Below, one piece after another: positions 16,443-25,105 of a stretch of DNA of 64,000 bases. Where the stretch lies: contig LVBW01000002.1 in assembly GCA_001604585.1 (NCBI GenBank), positions 1 to 64,000 of the forward strand. The letters run 5' to 3'. Source of the DNA: Puniceicoccales bacterium Verruco_02. Lineage in GTDB: Bacteria > Verrucomicrobiota > Verrucomicrobiia > Opitutales > Oceanipulchritudinaceae. The notes beneath the pieces are model-generated. The model was not told where the DNA came from, ran no database searches, and saw nothing but the letters and a program-made list of their open reading frames with translations. The position numbers were made by a program, and so were the translations under genes. Within the stretch, counting starts at the first letter, position 1; the number at the start of each line of letters is the position of its first letter.

Positions 16443-17516
16443 CTATCGCGTCTTGATGGTCTTCCACAGTTCGCCGAACACCGCGCCGCTTTCCGGCATT
16501 TCGAGCACGTATTCGAGGCGTGCCTCGGTCTCGGCGTCGGGATAAATGGCAGGGTTTGCGAGGTCTTCCGGCGTAATCATGGGCAGCGATGCCTTGTTTG
16601 GCGTGGCGAACTGGTTGAAGTTCGAGAGTCTTGCGCCTACCTCGGCATCGAGAATGAAGTTGATGAACTTGTGCGCCAGTTCAGCATTGGGCGCGGCGCG
16701 GGGTATGCAAAGACTGTCCACCCAGACCACGGTGCCTTCCTTGGGGTTGACAAAGCTGATGCTTTCGTCCTCGGCCATTGCCTGTATGGCGTCGCCGTTG
16801 TAGGCCATTGCAATGTCCACCGTGCCAGCCTGCACCTTGTTGAGGCCACCCACGTTGCCCTCGAAGCCCATGAAGCCGGGCTTCTTCTTGCCCGCTATCA
16901 TCAGATCCGCAGCGGCCATCAGTTCGCCCTTGTCCATGCTGTTGAGCGAATAGCCCTTGTAGCGCAGGGCAGCGCCAATCATCTCGCGCTCCGAGTCGAA
17001 GTACATGAACTTCAGCTCGGGCGCTGGTTCAAAAATGTCCTTCCAAGAGCTGACGCCCTCGGGATACTTGGCCTTGCTGTACACAATGCCCACCGTGCCC
17101 CACTGATAGGCTGCTGTGTACTTGTTGCCGGGGTCGAAGGCCGGGTTTACGAAAGTGTCCTTCAAATTCGCTATGTTTGGCACCTTGTCGTGTGCTATCG
17201 GCTTTAGAAGGTTCAGGTTGATGAGGCTCTGGATTATGAAGTCCGAAGGCACGACGATGTCGTACTGGCTGACGCCGCCAGCCTGCAACTTGCCAAGCAT
17301 CTCCTCGTTGCTTTCGTAGAGGCTGACGACCACCTTGCAGTTGTACTCCTTCTCGAAGTCGCTCAGTATCTGCGGGTCCATGTATTCGGACCAGATGTAA
17401 AGATTCAGCTCCTGCGGCCTGGAAGAGTCAGATGAAGATTTCTTGCCGCAGCCAGTGAATGTGAGTGCTGCCGTGACCAGTCCGGCGACGAGTGCGATTG
17501 TTGACTTAAGTTTCAT
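16443..17516 (-). CDS. potD: Spermidine/putrescine ABC transporter substrate-binding lipoprotein
   Basis: 357 residues. The N-terminus is a lipoprotein signal (ALTFTGC, cysteine at about 22), so the mature protein is anchored, unlike the soluble E. coli PotD. The fold is PotD/PotF-like: LNLYIWSEYMDPQILSDFEK, YDIVVPSDFIIQSLINLNLL, YQWGTVGIVYSK, MAYNGDAIQAM and LCIPRAAPNAELAHKFINF. It binds a polyamine and delivers it to PotBC. Start ATG at 17516; the same frame stays open for more than 200 codons upstream, but that stretch is a shadow of potC. It is the last gene of potABCD, 44 bases after potC, and ends 71 bases from the convergent dtd. The name is by family and synteny; the actual ligand (spermidine, putrescine or another amine) cannot be read from sequence. 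Confidence 0.93.
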   Translation of the reverse strand: MKLKSTIALVAGLVTAALTFTGCGKKSSSDSSRPQELNLYIWSEYMDPQILSDFEKEYNCKVVVSLYESNEEMLGKLQAGGVSQYDIVVPSDFIIQSLINLNLLKPIAHDKVPNIANLKDTFVNPAFDPGNKYTAAYQWGTVGIVYSKAKYPEGVSSWKDIFEPAPELKFMYFDSEREMIGAALRYKGYSLNSMDKGELMAAADLMIAGKKKPGFMGFEGNVGGLNKVQAGTVDIAMAYNGDAIQAMAEDESISFVNPKEGTVVWVDSLCIPRAAPNAELAHKFINFILDAEVGARLSNFNQFATPNKASLPMITPEDLANPAIYPDAETEARLEYVLEMPESGAVFGELWKTIKTR

Positions 17517-17560
17517 GGCTATATGGGTTTGCGTGATGAACGGTTTATTGAAAGGAACGA

Positions 17561-18358
17561 CTAGTGTTTTGCGCCGGGGGCCATTTTCTGCATGAACGCG
17601 ACTGTGCAGATGGTCGCCAGCATGATGATGGTAGAAAGGGCGTGGATTTCCGGCGTTATACCGCGCTTTACCGATGCGTAAATGAATAGCGGCAGAGTGC
17701 TGGACTTTGGCCCGGCGGTGAAGAAACTGATCACAAAGTCGTCCAGCGAAAGGGTGAAGGCCAGCATCGCCCCGGCCACAATACCGGGCATTAGCATCGG
17801 CAGGAGAACCCTCGTCAGCACTCGCCAGTAGCCTGCGTAGAGGTCGCAGGCGGCCTCTTCCACATCGTGCCCGATTAGCTCGAGGCGCCCCTTTACTGCC
17901 AAGGCGACAAAAGAGATCTGGAAGGTGACGTGCCCGACTATCATCGAGGCCATGCCCAGCTCGAAGAGGCCCGTCATGTAGCGGATGACGCTGAAGGCGA
18001 TTACGAGCGCCACGGCAAATATGATGTCCGGCGTCACCACGGGCAGATGCAGAAGCACGTTCAGCTTGTTCATCGCCCGGCGGCTCCACGGGAAGCGGAA
18101 CATGCCAATGGCAAGCATCGTGCCAATTATGGTGGAAATGAATGTCGAGGTGACGGCGAGAACGAGGGTGTTCCAAGCCGCGTTGAGTATCATCTGGTTG
18201 TGGACGAGTTTCTCATACCACTCCGTGGAGAAGCCCCCCCATTTAAGACCCATCTTCGAGGCGTTGAAAGAGAACACCGCCACGCTGAGCATGGGCAGGT
18301 AGAGAAATATGAATATGGCAACAGAGCCTATGCTGGAGCCTATCGAGCAGCGTTTCAT
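17561..18358 (-). CDS. potC: Polyamine ABC transporter permease PotC
   Basis: 265 residues, six predicted membrane spans (for example IGSVAIFIFLYLPMLSVAVF and IIFAVALVIAFSVI). The binding-protein-dependent permease EAA loop is present as EEAACDLYAGYWRVLTRVLL, which docks to the ATPase. It pairs with PotB to form the inner-membrane channel. It begins only 3 bases after the potB stop, indicating translational coupling. The order A-B-C-D matches polyamine importers. Confidence 0.93.
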   Translation of the reverse strand: MKRCSIGSSIGSVAIFIFLYLPMLSVAVFSFNASKMGLKWGGFSTEWYEKLVHNQMILNAAWNTLVLAVTSTFISTIIGTMLAIGMFRFPWSRRAMNKLNVLLHLPVVTPDIIFAVALVIAFSVIRYMTGLFELGMASMIVGHVTFQISFVALAVKGRLELIGHDVEEAACDLYAGYWRVLTRVLLPMLMPGIVAGAMLAFTLSLDDFVISFFTAGPKSSTLPLFIYASVKRGITPEIHALSTIIMLATICTVAFMQKMAPGAKH

Positions 18359-18361
18359 TGT

Positions 18362-19297
18362 TTATGCCCTCCCCTTCTTGCGTTTGCCGCTCGTTGCCAT
18401 GAGTGCGCCCAGGGTCAGTATCATGAGGACAAGGCTCAGGGCCGCGCCAAAGGGCCAGTCCCTGCTAGTGCCGAACTGCTGCTGTATGAGGTTCCCTATC
18501 AGCATGTAGCGCGCACCGCCCAGCATGTCCGGCACTACGAACATCCCCATCGCGGGGACAAAGGTGAGCGTGATGCCAACGGATAGGCCGGGCAGAGTCT
18601 GCGGCAGTATGGCGTGGCGGAACACGCGCCATTTGTTCGAGTAAAGGTCCACGGCTGCCTCGACTATCGACCAGTCAAGCTTCTCAACGGCCGTGTAGAT
18701 GGGCAGCGCCACAAAGGGCAGAAACACGCTCACCATGCCCACATATACGGCGAACTGGCTTGGATAGGCGGATGTTCCCGGCTCCATAAGGCCGAGCCAC
18801 GCCATGATGCGGGCAAATGGCATGTCGGAGTCGAACACGAGCAGCCATGCGTAGGTGCGTATGACAAGATTTGTCCAAAACGGGATTAGCAGCACTGTCA
18901 GCCAGAGAAGGCGGGTCTTTGCGGGCCTTGCGGCGAGAAAGAAGGCAAGTGGGTACGAGAGGACTATGCAGAGCGCGGTAGTCACGAAGGCCACGACCAC
19001 GCTGCGCCAAAGGATGAGCAGGTTGTCCGCCGACCAGCCGAAGTAGCCGAAGCCAAGCAGGCGGCGGATGTTCCCGAAGGTGGGTTCAAAGAGAATCTCC
19101 CCATACTGCCCTCGCGTCATGAAGGCCACTGCGAACAGCGAGATGCAGGGCAGGGCCAGCAGCGTGATTATGGCGAGTATGCCGGGGCTTATGAATGTGG
19201 CCTGCCGGGCGCGAATGATAGAGGGGCGGACCATCTCGCCGTTGTGCAGGATGATGGTCGAGGCTTCCTTTGCGTGTTCGAGGTTTTCTCCCTGCAT
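18362..19297 (-). CDS. potB: Polyamine ABC transporter permease PotB
   Basis: 311 residues. A hydrophilic N-terminal stretch of about 30 residues precedes six membrane spans (ILAIITLLALPCISLFAVAF, VVVAFVTTALCIVLSYPLAF, LLWLTVLLIPFWTNLVIRTY and others). The segment with ..TNLVIRTYAWLL.. and the coupling loop VEAAVDLYSNKWRVFRHAIL are typical of PotB. It forms the heterodimeric membrane channel with PotC. It starts 8 bases after the potA stop. The C-terminus is basic (SGKRKKGRA). Confidence 0.93.
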   Translation of the reverse strand: MQGENLEHAKEASTIILHNGEMVRPSIIRARQATFISPGILAIITLLALPCISLFAVAFMTRGQYGEILFEPTFGNIRRLLGFGYFGWSADNLLILWRSVVVAFVTTALCIVLSYPLAFFLAARPAKTRLLWLTVLLIPFWTNLVIRTYAWLLVFDSDMPFARIMAWLGLMEPGTSAYPSQFAVYVGMVSVFLPFVALPIYTAVEKLDWSIVEAAVDLYSNKWRVFRHAILPQTLPGLSVGITLTFVPAMGMFVVPDMLGGARYMLIGNLIQQQFGTSRDWPFGAALSLVLMILTLGALMATSGKRKKGRA

Positions 19298-19305
19298 TGG
19301 TCTTC

Positions 19306-20403
19306 CTATTTGACCTTGCGCAGGTCCATGCGCTGGAATTCATCCTCGTGGAGCACGATTACAGCGTCCTTGGGCACATGTACCATCAGCTCTTCGCCCT
19401 GAGCCACTGGCAGCACGGTCTCGGTCTCCATCAAAAGGCCGTTGTCCAGTATGAACTGCTGGTAACAGCCACGGTATATCACAGTGTTGACGCGAGCGCG
19501 AAAGTCACAGGCCGAGGCTTCGCGGGCTATCTGTAACTTTTCCGGTCGCACTGTGATACAGCCCTTTTCCCAGGGGATGTCCTCGCAGAGTCTCCAGCGG
19601 CCCAGCCGAGTGGATATTTCGCGCGGGCCGACACGCTCGGCGTCGAGAAAGTTCTGCGTCTGTAGAAAGTCCGCGACGAAGCGATTGCGCGGGCGGTCGT
19701 AAACCTCCCGGACGCTGCCGTACTGCGCCACCTGCCCCTGCCCCATCACGGCCATGCGGTCGGACACGGTGAGCGCCTCCTGCTGGTCGTGCGTCACCAT
19801 GATGAAAGTCTTATCGAGGCGCTGCTGTATCTGGCGCAGTTCCACCTGCACCTGCACGCGCAGCTTGGCGTCGAGCGCGCTCATCGGCTCGTCAAGGAGC
19901 AGGATTTCCGGTTCATTGGCTAGTGCCCTTGCAAGGGCCACTCTCTGGCGCTGACCACCGGAGAGCTGGTCGGGCTTGCGGTCCTCAAAACCTGCAAGGC
20001 GCACTAGGTCCAGCGTCGCACGGGCTTTCTCTATGGCCTGAGCCTTCGGGATACGGCGCGATATCAGACCGAAACACACGTTCTCCAGCACGGTGAGGTG
20101 AGGGAACATGGCGTAGCTCTGGAACACGGTGTTGACCGGCCTGCGATTGGCGGGGATTTTTGTAAAATCCTTGCCGTTTATGACGATGCGGCCGTTGTCC
20201 GCCATTTCCAACCCCGCCACGATGCGCAACAGCGTGGTCTTGCCGCAGCCGGAGGGGCCGAGAAGAGTGAAGAACTCGCCCTTGTTCACGGCGAGGTCCA
20301 CGTCGTAGAGCGCCCTTGTCTCGCCGTAGTTTTTGCAGACTGCGTATGCTGTCAGGCCCATGTGTCGAAGTATATGCGTAGTGGCTTTGTCCCCTTCTTG
20401 CAT
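19306..20403 (-). CDS. potA: Polyamine ABC transporter ATPase PotA
   Basis: About 365 residues from the ATG at 20403. It has Walker A (LGPSGCGKTTLLRI), Q-loop (NTVFQSYAMFPHLTV), signature (LSGGQRQRVALARAL), Walker B (EILLLDEPMSALD) and H-loop (MVTHDQQEA) motifs, plus the C-terminal TOBE-type regulatory domain of the PotA/MalK group (about 270-365). It powers polyamine import through PotBC. The open frame begins at a GTG at 20463; ATGs at 20403 and 20361 are both plausible (the latter gives MGLTAYAVCKNYG, close to the usual start). It is the first gene of potABCD, divergent from the LacI regulator, with an operator-like palindrome in between. Confidence 0.93.
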   Translation of the reverse strand: MQEGDKATTHILRHMGLTAYAVCKNYGETRALYDVDLAVNKGEFFTLLGPSGCGKTTLLRIVAGLEMADNGRIVINGKDFTKIPANRRPVNTVFQSYAMFPHLTVLENVCFGLISRRIPKAQAIEKARATLDLVRLAGFEDRKPDQLSGGQRQRVALARALANEPEILLLDEPMSALDAKLRVQVQVELRQIQQRLDKTFIMVTHDQQEALTVSDRMAVMGQGQVAQYGSVREVYDRPRNRFVADFLQTQNFLDAERVGPREISTRLGRWRLCEDIPWEKGCITVRPEKLQIAREASACDFRARVNTVIYRGCYQQFILDNGLLMETETVLPVAQGEELMVHVPKDAVIVLHEDEFQRMDLRKVK

Positions 20404-20495
20404 ATACTGTGCCAATGCCTCCCGGGAGTCTCGGTATGCTGGCTTTTTACCTTTCTCGTTCACTGACGAATAGTATTGCGCACGTCGAATCTTTG

Positions 20496-20506
20496 TGAAT
20501 CGTTCA
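20496..20506. promoter_or_regulatory. Putative LacI-family operator between potA and lacI
   Basis: TGAATCGTTCA, a near-palindrome with a central CG as in LacI/GalR operators. It ends 4 bases before the lacI start, so binding should block lacI translation or transcription and lies in the divergent potA promoter region. Its complement recurs (10 of 11) in front of the aminotransferase gene at 21609-21619. Confidence 0.6.
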
Positions 20507-20510
20507 ACAC

Positions 20511-21554
20511 ATGGCCACTATCAAAGAGATTGCAAAGAGCAGCGGGTATTCACCCAGCACCATCTCATACGCACTGCGAGACAATCCGCGAATCCCCGAG
20601 GAGACGCGCGAGCGCATCAAGAAGATAGCGCTCGAAATGGGATACCAGCGCGACGCCCACCTCGGGCAGCTCATGGCACACCTTAAGAGCCGTCGCCATA
20701 ATTCCCAGGTATGCCCAATCGCATGGATAAACTCGTCGGCCAACCCTAATCACTGGCGGGAAACACCTTGGGCTAAAGAGTTTTACGAAAGCGCCATGAG
20801 TCGCGCCCGCGAACAGGGCTTTTCCATCAGCGAGATATGGGCGCACGATCAGCGAGTGCAGCCTTCGCGGCTTGACGAGGTGCTGAAGGCACGTGGAATT
20901 CAGGGCCTTATCCTATCCACTCCGCTTCGCGGGCAGGAATGGGCGCAATGGATAGACTGGAGCGCATACGCTGTCGTCGTTCTTGACGAACCGCACGCCC
21001 TGCCGCAATTCGACCACGTTTACGCCCTGTACAGTACAAATATGCGCATGGCGCTGGAACAGGCATTTGCCCGCGGCTACCGAAGGCCAAAGGTGTGGCT
21101 GGGGGCGGATGACGACTACTGGACCGCTTACGGATACTCTGCCGAGTGCCTGCGCTTCACACATATGAACCCCGGCTGCGAGCCAATCCTGACCAATGCC
21201 GCGCCGGAAATGAGCGAGGAGAGCATCCGCAACTGGCTGGAAGAGCACAGGCCGGACCTAGTTATCGCGCCCACACCAACGCTTGGCATACGCATGAGGG
21301 AGATGGGCTTGCGAATTCCTCATGACATCGGCTACCTAGCCATGTATGTGCTGAACGAGGACTCGACGTGGTCTGGGATAAGTCAGCTCCATATGCAGCA
21401 GTCCATCATAGCCGTGGACAGGCTGGCTGCCCTTCTACAGATGAACATGAAGGGGCGACGCCCCCACCCCATGCACATGCAGATCAAGGGCGAATGGCAC
21501 GAAGGCACCACCCTTCGCAAGCCTGACTTCGGCCCGCTGCGCAGCGACAGATAG
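20511..21554 (+). CDS. LacI-family transcriptional regulator
   Basis: 347 residues. The N-terminal helix-turn-helix is the LacI type (MATIKEIAKSSGYSPSTISY, then ALRDNPRIPEETRERIKKIA and LEMGYQRDAHLGQLM), including the hinge-like region. The C-terminal periplasmic-binding-protein-like effector domain spans about 65-340 (RGIQGLILSTPL, VVVLDEPHALPQFDHVY, RGYRRPKVWLGADDDYW, RPDLVIAPTPTLGIRMREMG). It lies between the divergent pot operon and the catabolic genes, and operator-like sites flank it on both sides, so it probably controls both blocks and itself. The effector may be a polyamine or a catabolite; that is inferred from context, since LacI regulators more often sense sugars. Confidence 0.93.
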   Translation: MATIKEIAKSSGYSPSTISYALRDNPRIPEETRERIKKIALEMGYQRDAHLGQLMAHLKSRRHNSQVCPIAWINSSANPNHWRETPWAKEFYESAMSRAREQGFSISEIWAHDQRVQPSRLDEVLKARGIQGLILSTPLRGQEWAQWIDWSAYAVVVLDEPHALPQFDHVYALYSTNMRMALEQAFARGYRRPKVWLGADDDYWTAYGYSAECLRFTHMNPGCEPILTNAAPEMSEESIRNWLEEHRPDLVIAPTPTLGIRMREMGLRIPHDIGYLAMYVLNEDSTWSGISQLHMQQSIIAVDRLAALLQMNMKGRRPHPMHMQIKGEWHEGTTLRKPDFGPLRSDR

Positions 21555-21608
21555 CCCGATGCGGCGAACTCCAGCTCCTGAACATAATTGAACAGCGCAC
21601 AAGTTCAG

Positions 21609-21619
21609 TGAACGATTCG
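21609..21619. promoter_or_regulatory. Putative LacI-family operator upstream of aminotransferase
   Basis: TGAACGATTCG, the inverse complement (10 of 11) of the site at 20496-20506; the shared core is GAATCGTTCA. It lies about 107 bases upstream of the aminotransferase start in a 171-base gap after lacI, a suitable position for control of the catabolic operon. Confidence 0.55.
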
Positions 21620-21725
21620 CCGGCAATTCGCCGCCAATATTCGACAACTCGTACAAGCTGGCATTGGCCATGCAGAATGTGGACACAGACAGAACAATAA
21701 CAGTTTTCAAAGGATTCTTCACATC

Positions 21726-23072
21726 ATGAGCGCTACGGCTGAAATGACACTTCGCGAAATCGACAGGGCGCATCACCTGCACCCTTTCACCAACAATGCC
21801 GACATGCACGCCAGGGACATCGGGCATGTTATCACCGGCGCGGAGGGCGTTTACGTATACGACGACAAGGGGCGCAAACTGCTGGACGGCCTCGCGGGCC
21901 TATGGTGCGTGAACACGGGTTACGGACGGCGCGAGATTATCGACGCCATACAGGCCCAGCTTGAAAAGCTCTGCTACTACCCGTCGTTCTTCAACTCGAC
22001 AACCGAGCCCTCCATTCTGTTGGCGGAAAAGCTGCATTCGCTGGGCCTGCCGCGCCTTACGCACACTATATTTTCCAACTCCGGCTCCGAGGCGAACGAG
22101 ACTGCTATCAAGAGCATCCTCAACTACTGGAACCTCAAGGGAATGCCCGCAAGGAACAAGTTCCTCGCCCGCACTTACGCTTACCACGGCGTGACACTGG
22201 GCGCCACCTGCCTCACGGGTCTTGCGAGCTGCACCAAGCCCTTCGGCCTACCAAACGGAGGCTTCATACACGCGCCCGGTCCCTATCACTACGTTGCCAA
22301 CACAGATCTGGACCCAGTAGCCTACGGCCAGTGGTGCATCGCCGAGACGGAGAAAATCATCCTGCGCGAGGGGCCGGAGACGATCGCGGCCCTGTTCGCG
22401 GAGCCAATACAGGGCGCTGGCGGCGTCATAGTGCCCCCTGCCGGTTACCTGAAGGCGCTTCGCGAGCTGGCGCGCAAGTACGGCATTCTATACGTGTCCG
22501 ACGAGGTGATTACCGGCTTCGGACGCACGGGAGCCGTCTATGCCAGCGAGGCCTGGGATCTAGACCCCGACGTACAGTGCCTTGCCAAGGGCATCACGAG
22601 CGGTTACCTGCCGCTGGGAGCAACGCGAATCAGCGCCGAAATGGCCGAGACCCTCTTCGCTGGTGGCTACTACGCCCACGGACACACATACAGCGGGCAC
22701 CCCGTGCCCTGCGCGGCAGCCCTTGCCAACATCGCGCTGATGGAGAAAGAGGATACCGTGGCGTATGTCCACGACGACATCGGCCCGTACTTTGAAAAGA
22801 AGCTGCTTGCGCTGGCCTCGCACCCGGCAGTGGGCGAGGCGCGCTGCTGCAACCTGATGGGCGCACTGGAGCTACTGGACAAGGGGCGCAAGGTGACGGA
22901 CCCGTATTTCGGTCTGGGGCCGAAGGCGGCGGCACTAATTCGCAATCACGGCGTCATCGTGCGCGGCCTTGCCAACCTTATCGCAATCTCCCCTGCCCTG
23001 TGCATCACGCACGCCGAAGTGGACGAGCTGTTCGTAGCTGTCGAAGCAGGCCTGGATGAACTGGCAGGGTAG
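21726..23072 (+). CDS. Class III PLP aminotransferase, putrescine/omega-amine:pyruvate type
   Basis: 448 residues, class III (fold type I) omega-aminotransferase. Landmarks: GAEGVYVYDDKGRKLLDGLA, LWCVNTGYGRREI, FSNSGSEANETAIK (phosphate-binding), AYHGVTLGATCLTG, FAEPIQGAGGVIVPPAGY, the cofactor aspartate in YVSDEVITGFGRTG and the PLP lysine in CLAKGITSGYLPLGA. The closest named type I recognise is the putrescine/omega-amino acid:pyruvate group (SpuC-like), which moves an amino group to pyruvate to give an aldehyde and alanine. The next gene, alanine dehydrogenase, would regenerate pyruvate, supporting pyruvate as acceptor. It heads the six-gene plus-strand operon. Other amines (taurine, beta-alanine, GABA) cannot be ruled out from sequence. 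Confidence 0.9.
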   Translation: MSATAEMTLREIDRAHHLHPFTNNADMHARDIGHVITGAEGVYVYDDKGRKLLDGLAGLWCVNTGYGRREIIDAIQAQLEKLCYYPSFFNSTTEPSILLAEKLHSLGLPRLTHTIFSNSGSEANETAIKSILNYWNLKGMPARNKFLARTYAYHGVTLGATCLTGLASCTKPFGLPNGGFIHAPGPYHYVANTDLDPVAYGQWCIAETEKIILREGPETIAALFAEPIQGAGGVIVPPAGYLKALRELARKYGILYVSDEVITGFGRTGAVYASEAWDLDPDVQCLAKGITSGYLPLGATRISAEMAETLFAGGYYAHGHTYSGHPVPCAAALANIALMEKEDTVAYVHDDIGPYFEKKLLALASHPAVGEARCCNLMGALELLDKGRKVTDPYFGLGPKAAALIRNHGVIVRGLANLIAISPALCITHAEVDELFVAVEAGLDELAG

Positions 23073-23140
23073 CATACCGACACCTGCTTCCATACATAGA
23101 CGTCTTTCAACATTTTACACAACAGGAGTTTACACTAGTC

Positions 23141-24244
23141 ATGATCATCGGAGTTCCAACGGAAATCAAAGCTCAGGAATATCGCGTCGCCCTGCTTCCC
23201 TCGGGCGTGCAGCAGCTCGTTGCCGACGGGCACCGCGTGCTCGTGGAGAAAGGCGCAGGCAACGGCTCCGGCTATTCCGACGCCGAATACATCGCTGCTG
23301 GCGCAACAATGGTGGACGCACACGCGGACGTGTTCGCAGCCGCAGACCTCATTGTGAAGGTCAAAGAGCCGATCGAAATCGAGTATCCGCTCCTCCGCCG
23401 TGGACAGGTCATCTTCACATACCTGCATCTGGCAGCCGACAAACCGCTTACTGAAGCCATGCTGGCGAGCGGCTGCACGGGCATCGCCTACGAAACGGTG
23501 CTGCGCAACGGCAAGCTGCCCCTACTTGAGCCGATGAGCGAGATAGCCGGGCGCATGGCCTCGATGGTAGGCGCGGTGAACCTCTCCAAGAACAACAGCG
23601 GCATGGGCAAGCTCCTTGGCGGCATACCGGGCGTATTGCCGGCGAATGTCATGGTAATCGGCGGCGGCACGGCAGGCGTCAACGCGGCGCGTATAGCGGC
23701 CGGAATGGGCGCTGATGTAACGATTCTCGAAGTCGATGTGGAGCGTATGCGCCACCTGGACATGGTCATGCCAAGGAACTGCAAGACGCTCTTCTCCAAC
23801 CGTGCGAACATCGAGGCACTACTGCCCGACACAGACCTTCTGATTGGCGCGGTGCTAGTGCCCGGCGCAAAAGCCCCAAAGCTCGTCACCCGCGACATGC
23901 TCAAGCTGATGAGACAGGGCAGTGTCATTGTGGACATAGCCATAGATCAGGGCGGCTGCATAGAGACTTCGCACGCTACAACGCACCAGAACCCGACATA
24001 CGTCGTGGACGGCATAACCCACTACTGCGTGGCAAACATGCCCGGTGCCTATGCACGCACATCCACACAGGGCCTTACGAATGTCACCTTCGGCTACTTA
24101 CGCAAGCTGGCAAATCTTGGCATCGAGGGCGCGCTGAAGGCCGATGCCTCACTGGTACCAGGCGTGAACATAATGGACGGCAAACTGACCTTCAAGGCCG
24201 TGGCAGAGGCACTGGACCTGCCCTTCACACCTCTGGCCGCGTAA
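23141..24244 (+). CDS. ald: Alanine dehydrogenase
   Basis: 367 residues, the standard length. The N-terminal catalytic domain begins MIIGVPTEIKAQEYRVALLP (active-site R and K as in the AlaDH/PNT family) and includes HLAADKPLTEAML and YETVLRNGKLPLLEPMSEIA. The NAD-binding Rossmann segment is VMVIGGGTAGVNAARIAAGM, followed by the acidic residue of LEVDVERM. It converts L-alanine, NAD and water to pyruvate, ammonium and NADH. In this operon it should recycle the alanine formed by the upstream aminotransferase, so amine nitrogen leaves as ammonium. It is 68 bases after the aminotransferase and is followed almost directly by the GNAT gene. Confidence 0.96.
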   Translation: MIIGVPTEIKAQEYRVALLPSGVQQLVADGHRVLVEKGAGNGSGYSDAEYIAAGATMVDAHADVFAAADLIVKVKEPIEIEYPLLRRGQVIFTYLHLAADKPLTEAMLASGCTGIAYETVLRNGKLPLLEPMSEIAGRMASMVGAVNLSKNNSGMGKLLGGIPGVLPANVMVIGGGTAGVNAARIAAGMGADVTILEVDVERMRHLDMVMPRNCKTLFSNRANIEALLPDTDLLIGAVLVPGAKAPKLVTRDMLKLMRQGSVIVDIAIDQGGCIETSHATTHQNPTYVVDGITHYCVANMPGAYARTSTQGLTNVTFGYLRKLANLGIEGALKADASLVPGVNIMDGKLTFKAVAEALDLPFTPLAA

Positions 24245-24256
24245 TTGCCCTTCCCA

Positions 24257-25105
24257 ATGCCAGACTGGCCAACATTCATCGACACTGCCGATCTTGCACC
24301 GGGGGACGCCCTGCCACATGCGGAGCTTCCCCCGGACCTGCGGCTTGTCGTTGCAAACAAGCCGGACGGCGCCGAGTTCGAGACTGGCTTCCGCCTTCTG
24401 GAAGACTACTTCAGAGCGGCTGGCGAGATGGAGACCCGCCCTGTCCTCGAGCGGCGTATGCGCTGGGATCCGGCCAAGCCCGAGGGGAGAGAATGCCTCC
24501 TATATCAGATGATGCTCCTCTACTGCGGAGATGAATGTGTGGCCATTCGCGACCATACGGCCATAATGCGCGAAGGCGTTGAGGACGTGGTTGTGCATCT
24601 GTCACATGTACTTGTCCTTCCGCAGTGGAGGCGCAGAGGTCTGGCGGCAATTCTGCGAACTTTGCCCGTTTCCACCGCGCGGGAGTGTGCCCGGCGGGCA
24701 GGTCGTGCCACGGCCCCGGTGACGCTCTTCTGCGAAATGGAGCCGCGCGACCCTGCCCAGCCCGCAAACATCATACGCCGAAGGTCTTACGAAGGAGCGG
24801 GCTTCAAGGCGCTCGGCGCGCATCTTGGCTACATGCAGCCGGACTTCCACGCCCCGGCGGAGATCGACGCCGACCCTGCGGGCACAAGGCCCATTCCGTT
24901 CGACTTTTTGCTGCGCCGCGTCGGCCGGGAGGATGCGCCGGGCGTTCCAGCAGTGGAACTAGTCTCAAGCGTTGACCTCATCTATTCGATGTATGGCAAG
25001 GGCTTCCGCGATAGCGAGATGCGCCCCTGCCTCGAATGGCTGGACTGCTTTCGCGCCCGTCCAGACAGATACTATCCACTTTACCTGCCAACACTGGCCC
25101 CATGA
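24257..25105 (+). CDS. GNAT-family N-acetyltransferase, operon-linked
   Basis: About 282 residues. The GNAT core sits at about 75-200: VVVHLSHVLVLPQWRRRGLA contains the beta-4 strand and the R/QxxGxA acetyl-CoA pyrophosphate loop (RRRGLA), and RRRSYEGAGFKALG is the C-terminal GNAT motif. The N-terminal ~70 and C-terminal ~80 residues are not recognisable. I prefer the ATG at 24257; a TTG at 24245, directly after the ald stop, would add four residues. The stop overlaps the start of the HDAC-like gene by 4 bases (ATGA), so the two are translationally coupled. A GNAT acetyltransferase coupled to a deacetylase recalls acuA-acuC (reversible protein acetylation), but polyamine acetylation is also possible. 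The acceptor is unknown. Confidence 0.8.
   Translation: MPDWPTFIDTADLAPGDALPHAELPPDLRLVVANKPDGAEFETGFRLLEDYFRAAGEMETRPVLERRMRWDPAKPEGRECLLYQMMLLYCGDECVAIRDHTAIMREGVEDVVVHLSHVLVLPQWRRRGLAAILRTLPVSTARECARRAGRATAPVTLFCEMEPRDPAQPANIIRRRSYEGAGFKALGAHLGYMQPDFHAPAEIDADPAGTRPIPFDFLLRRVGREDAPGVPAVELVSSVDLIYSMYGKGFRDSEMRPCLEWLDCFRARPDRYYPLYLPTLAP

Noticed and set aside
16443-18176. 577-codon frame that includes potD and 220 upstream codons
   Set aside because: The upstream part is a shadow of potC; the lipoprotein signal at 17516 marks the real start.
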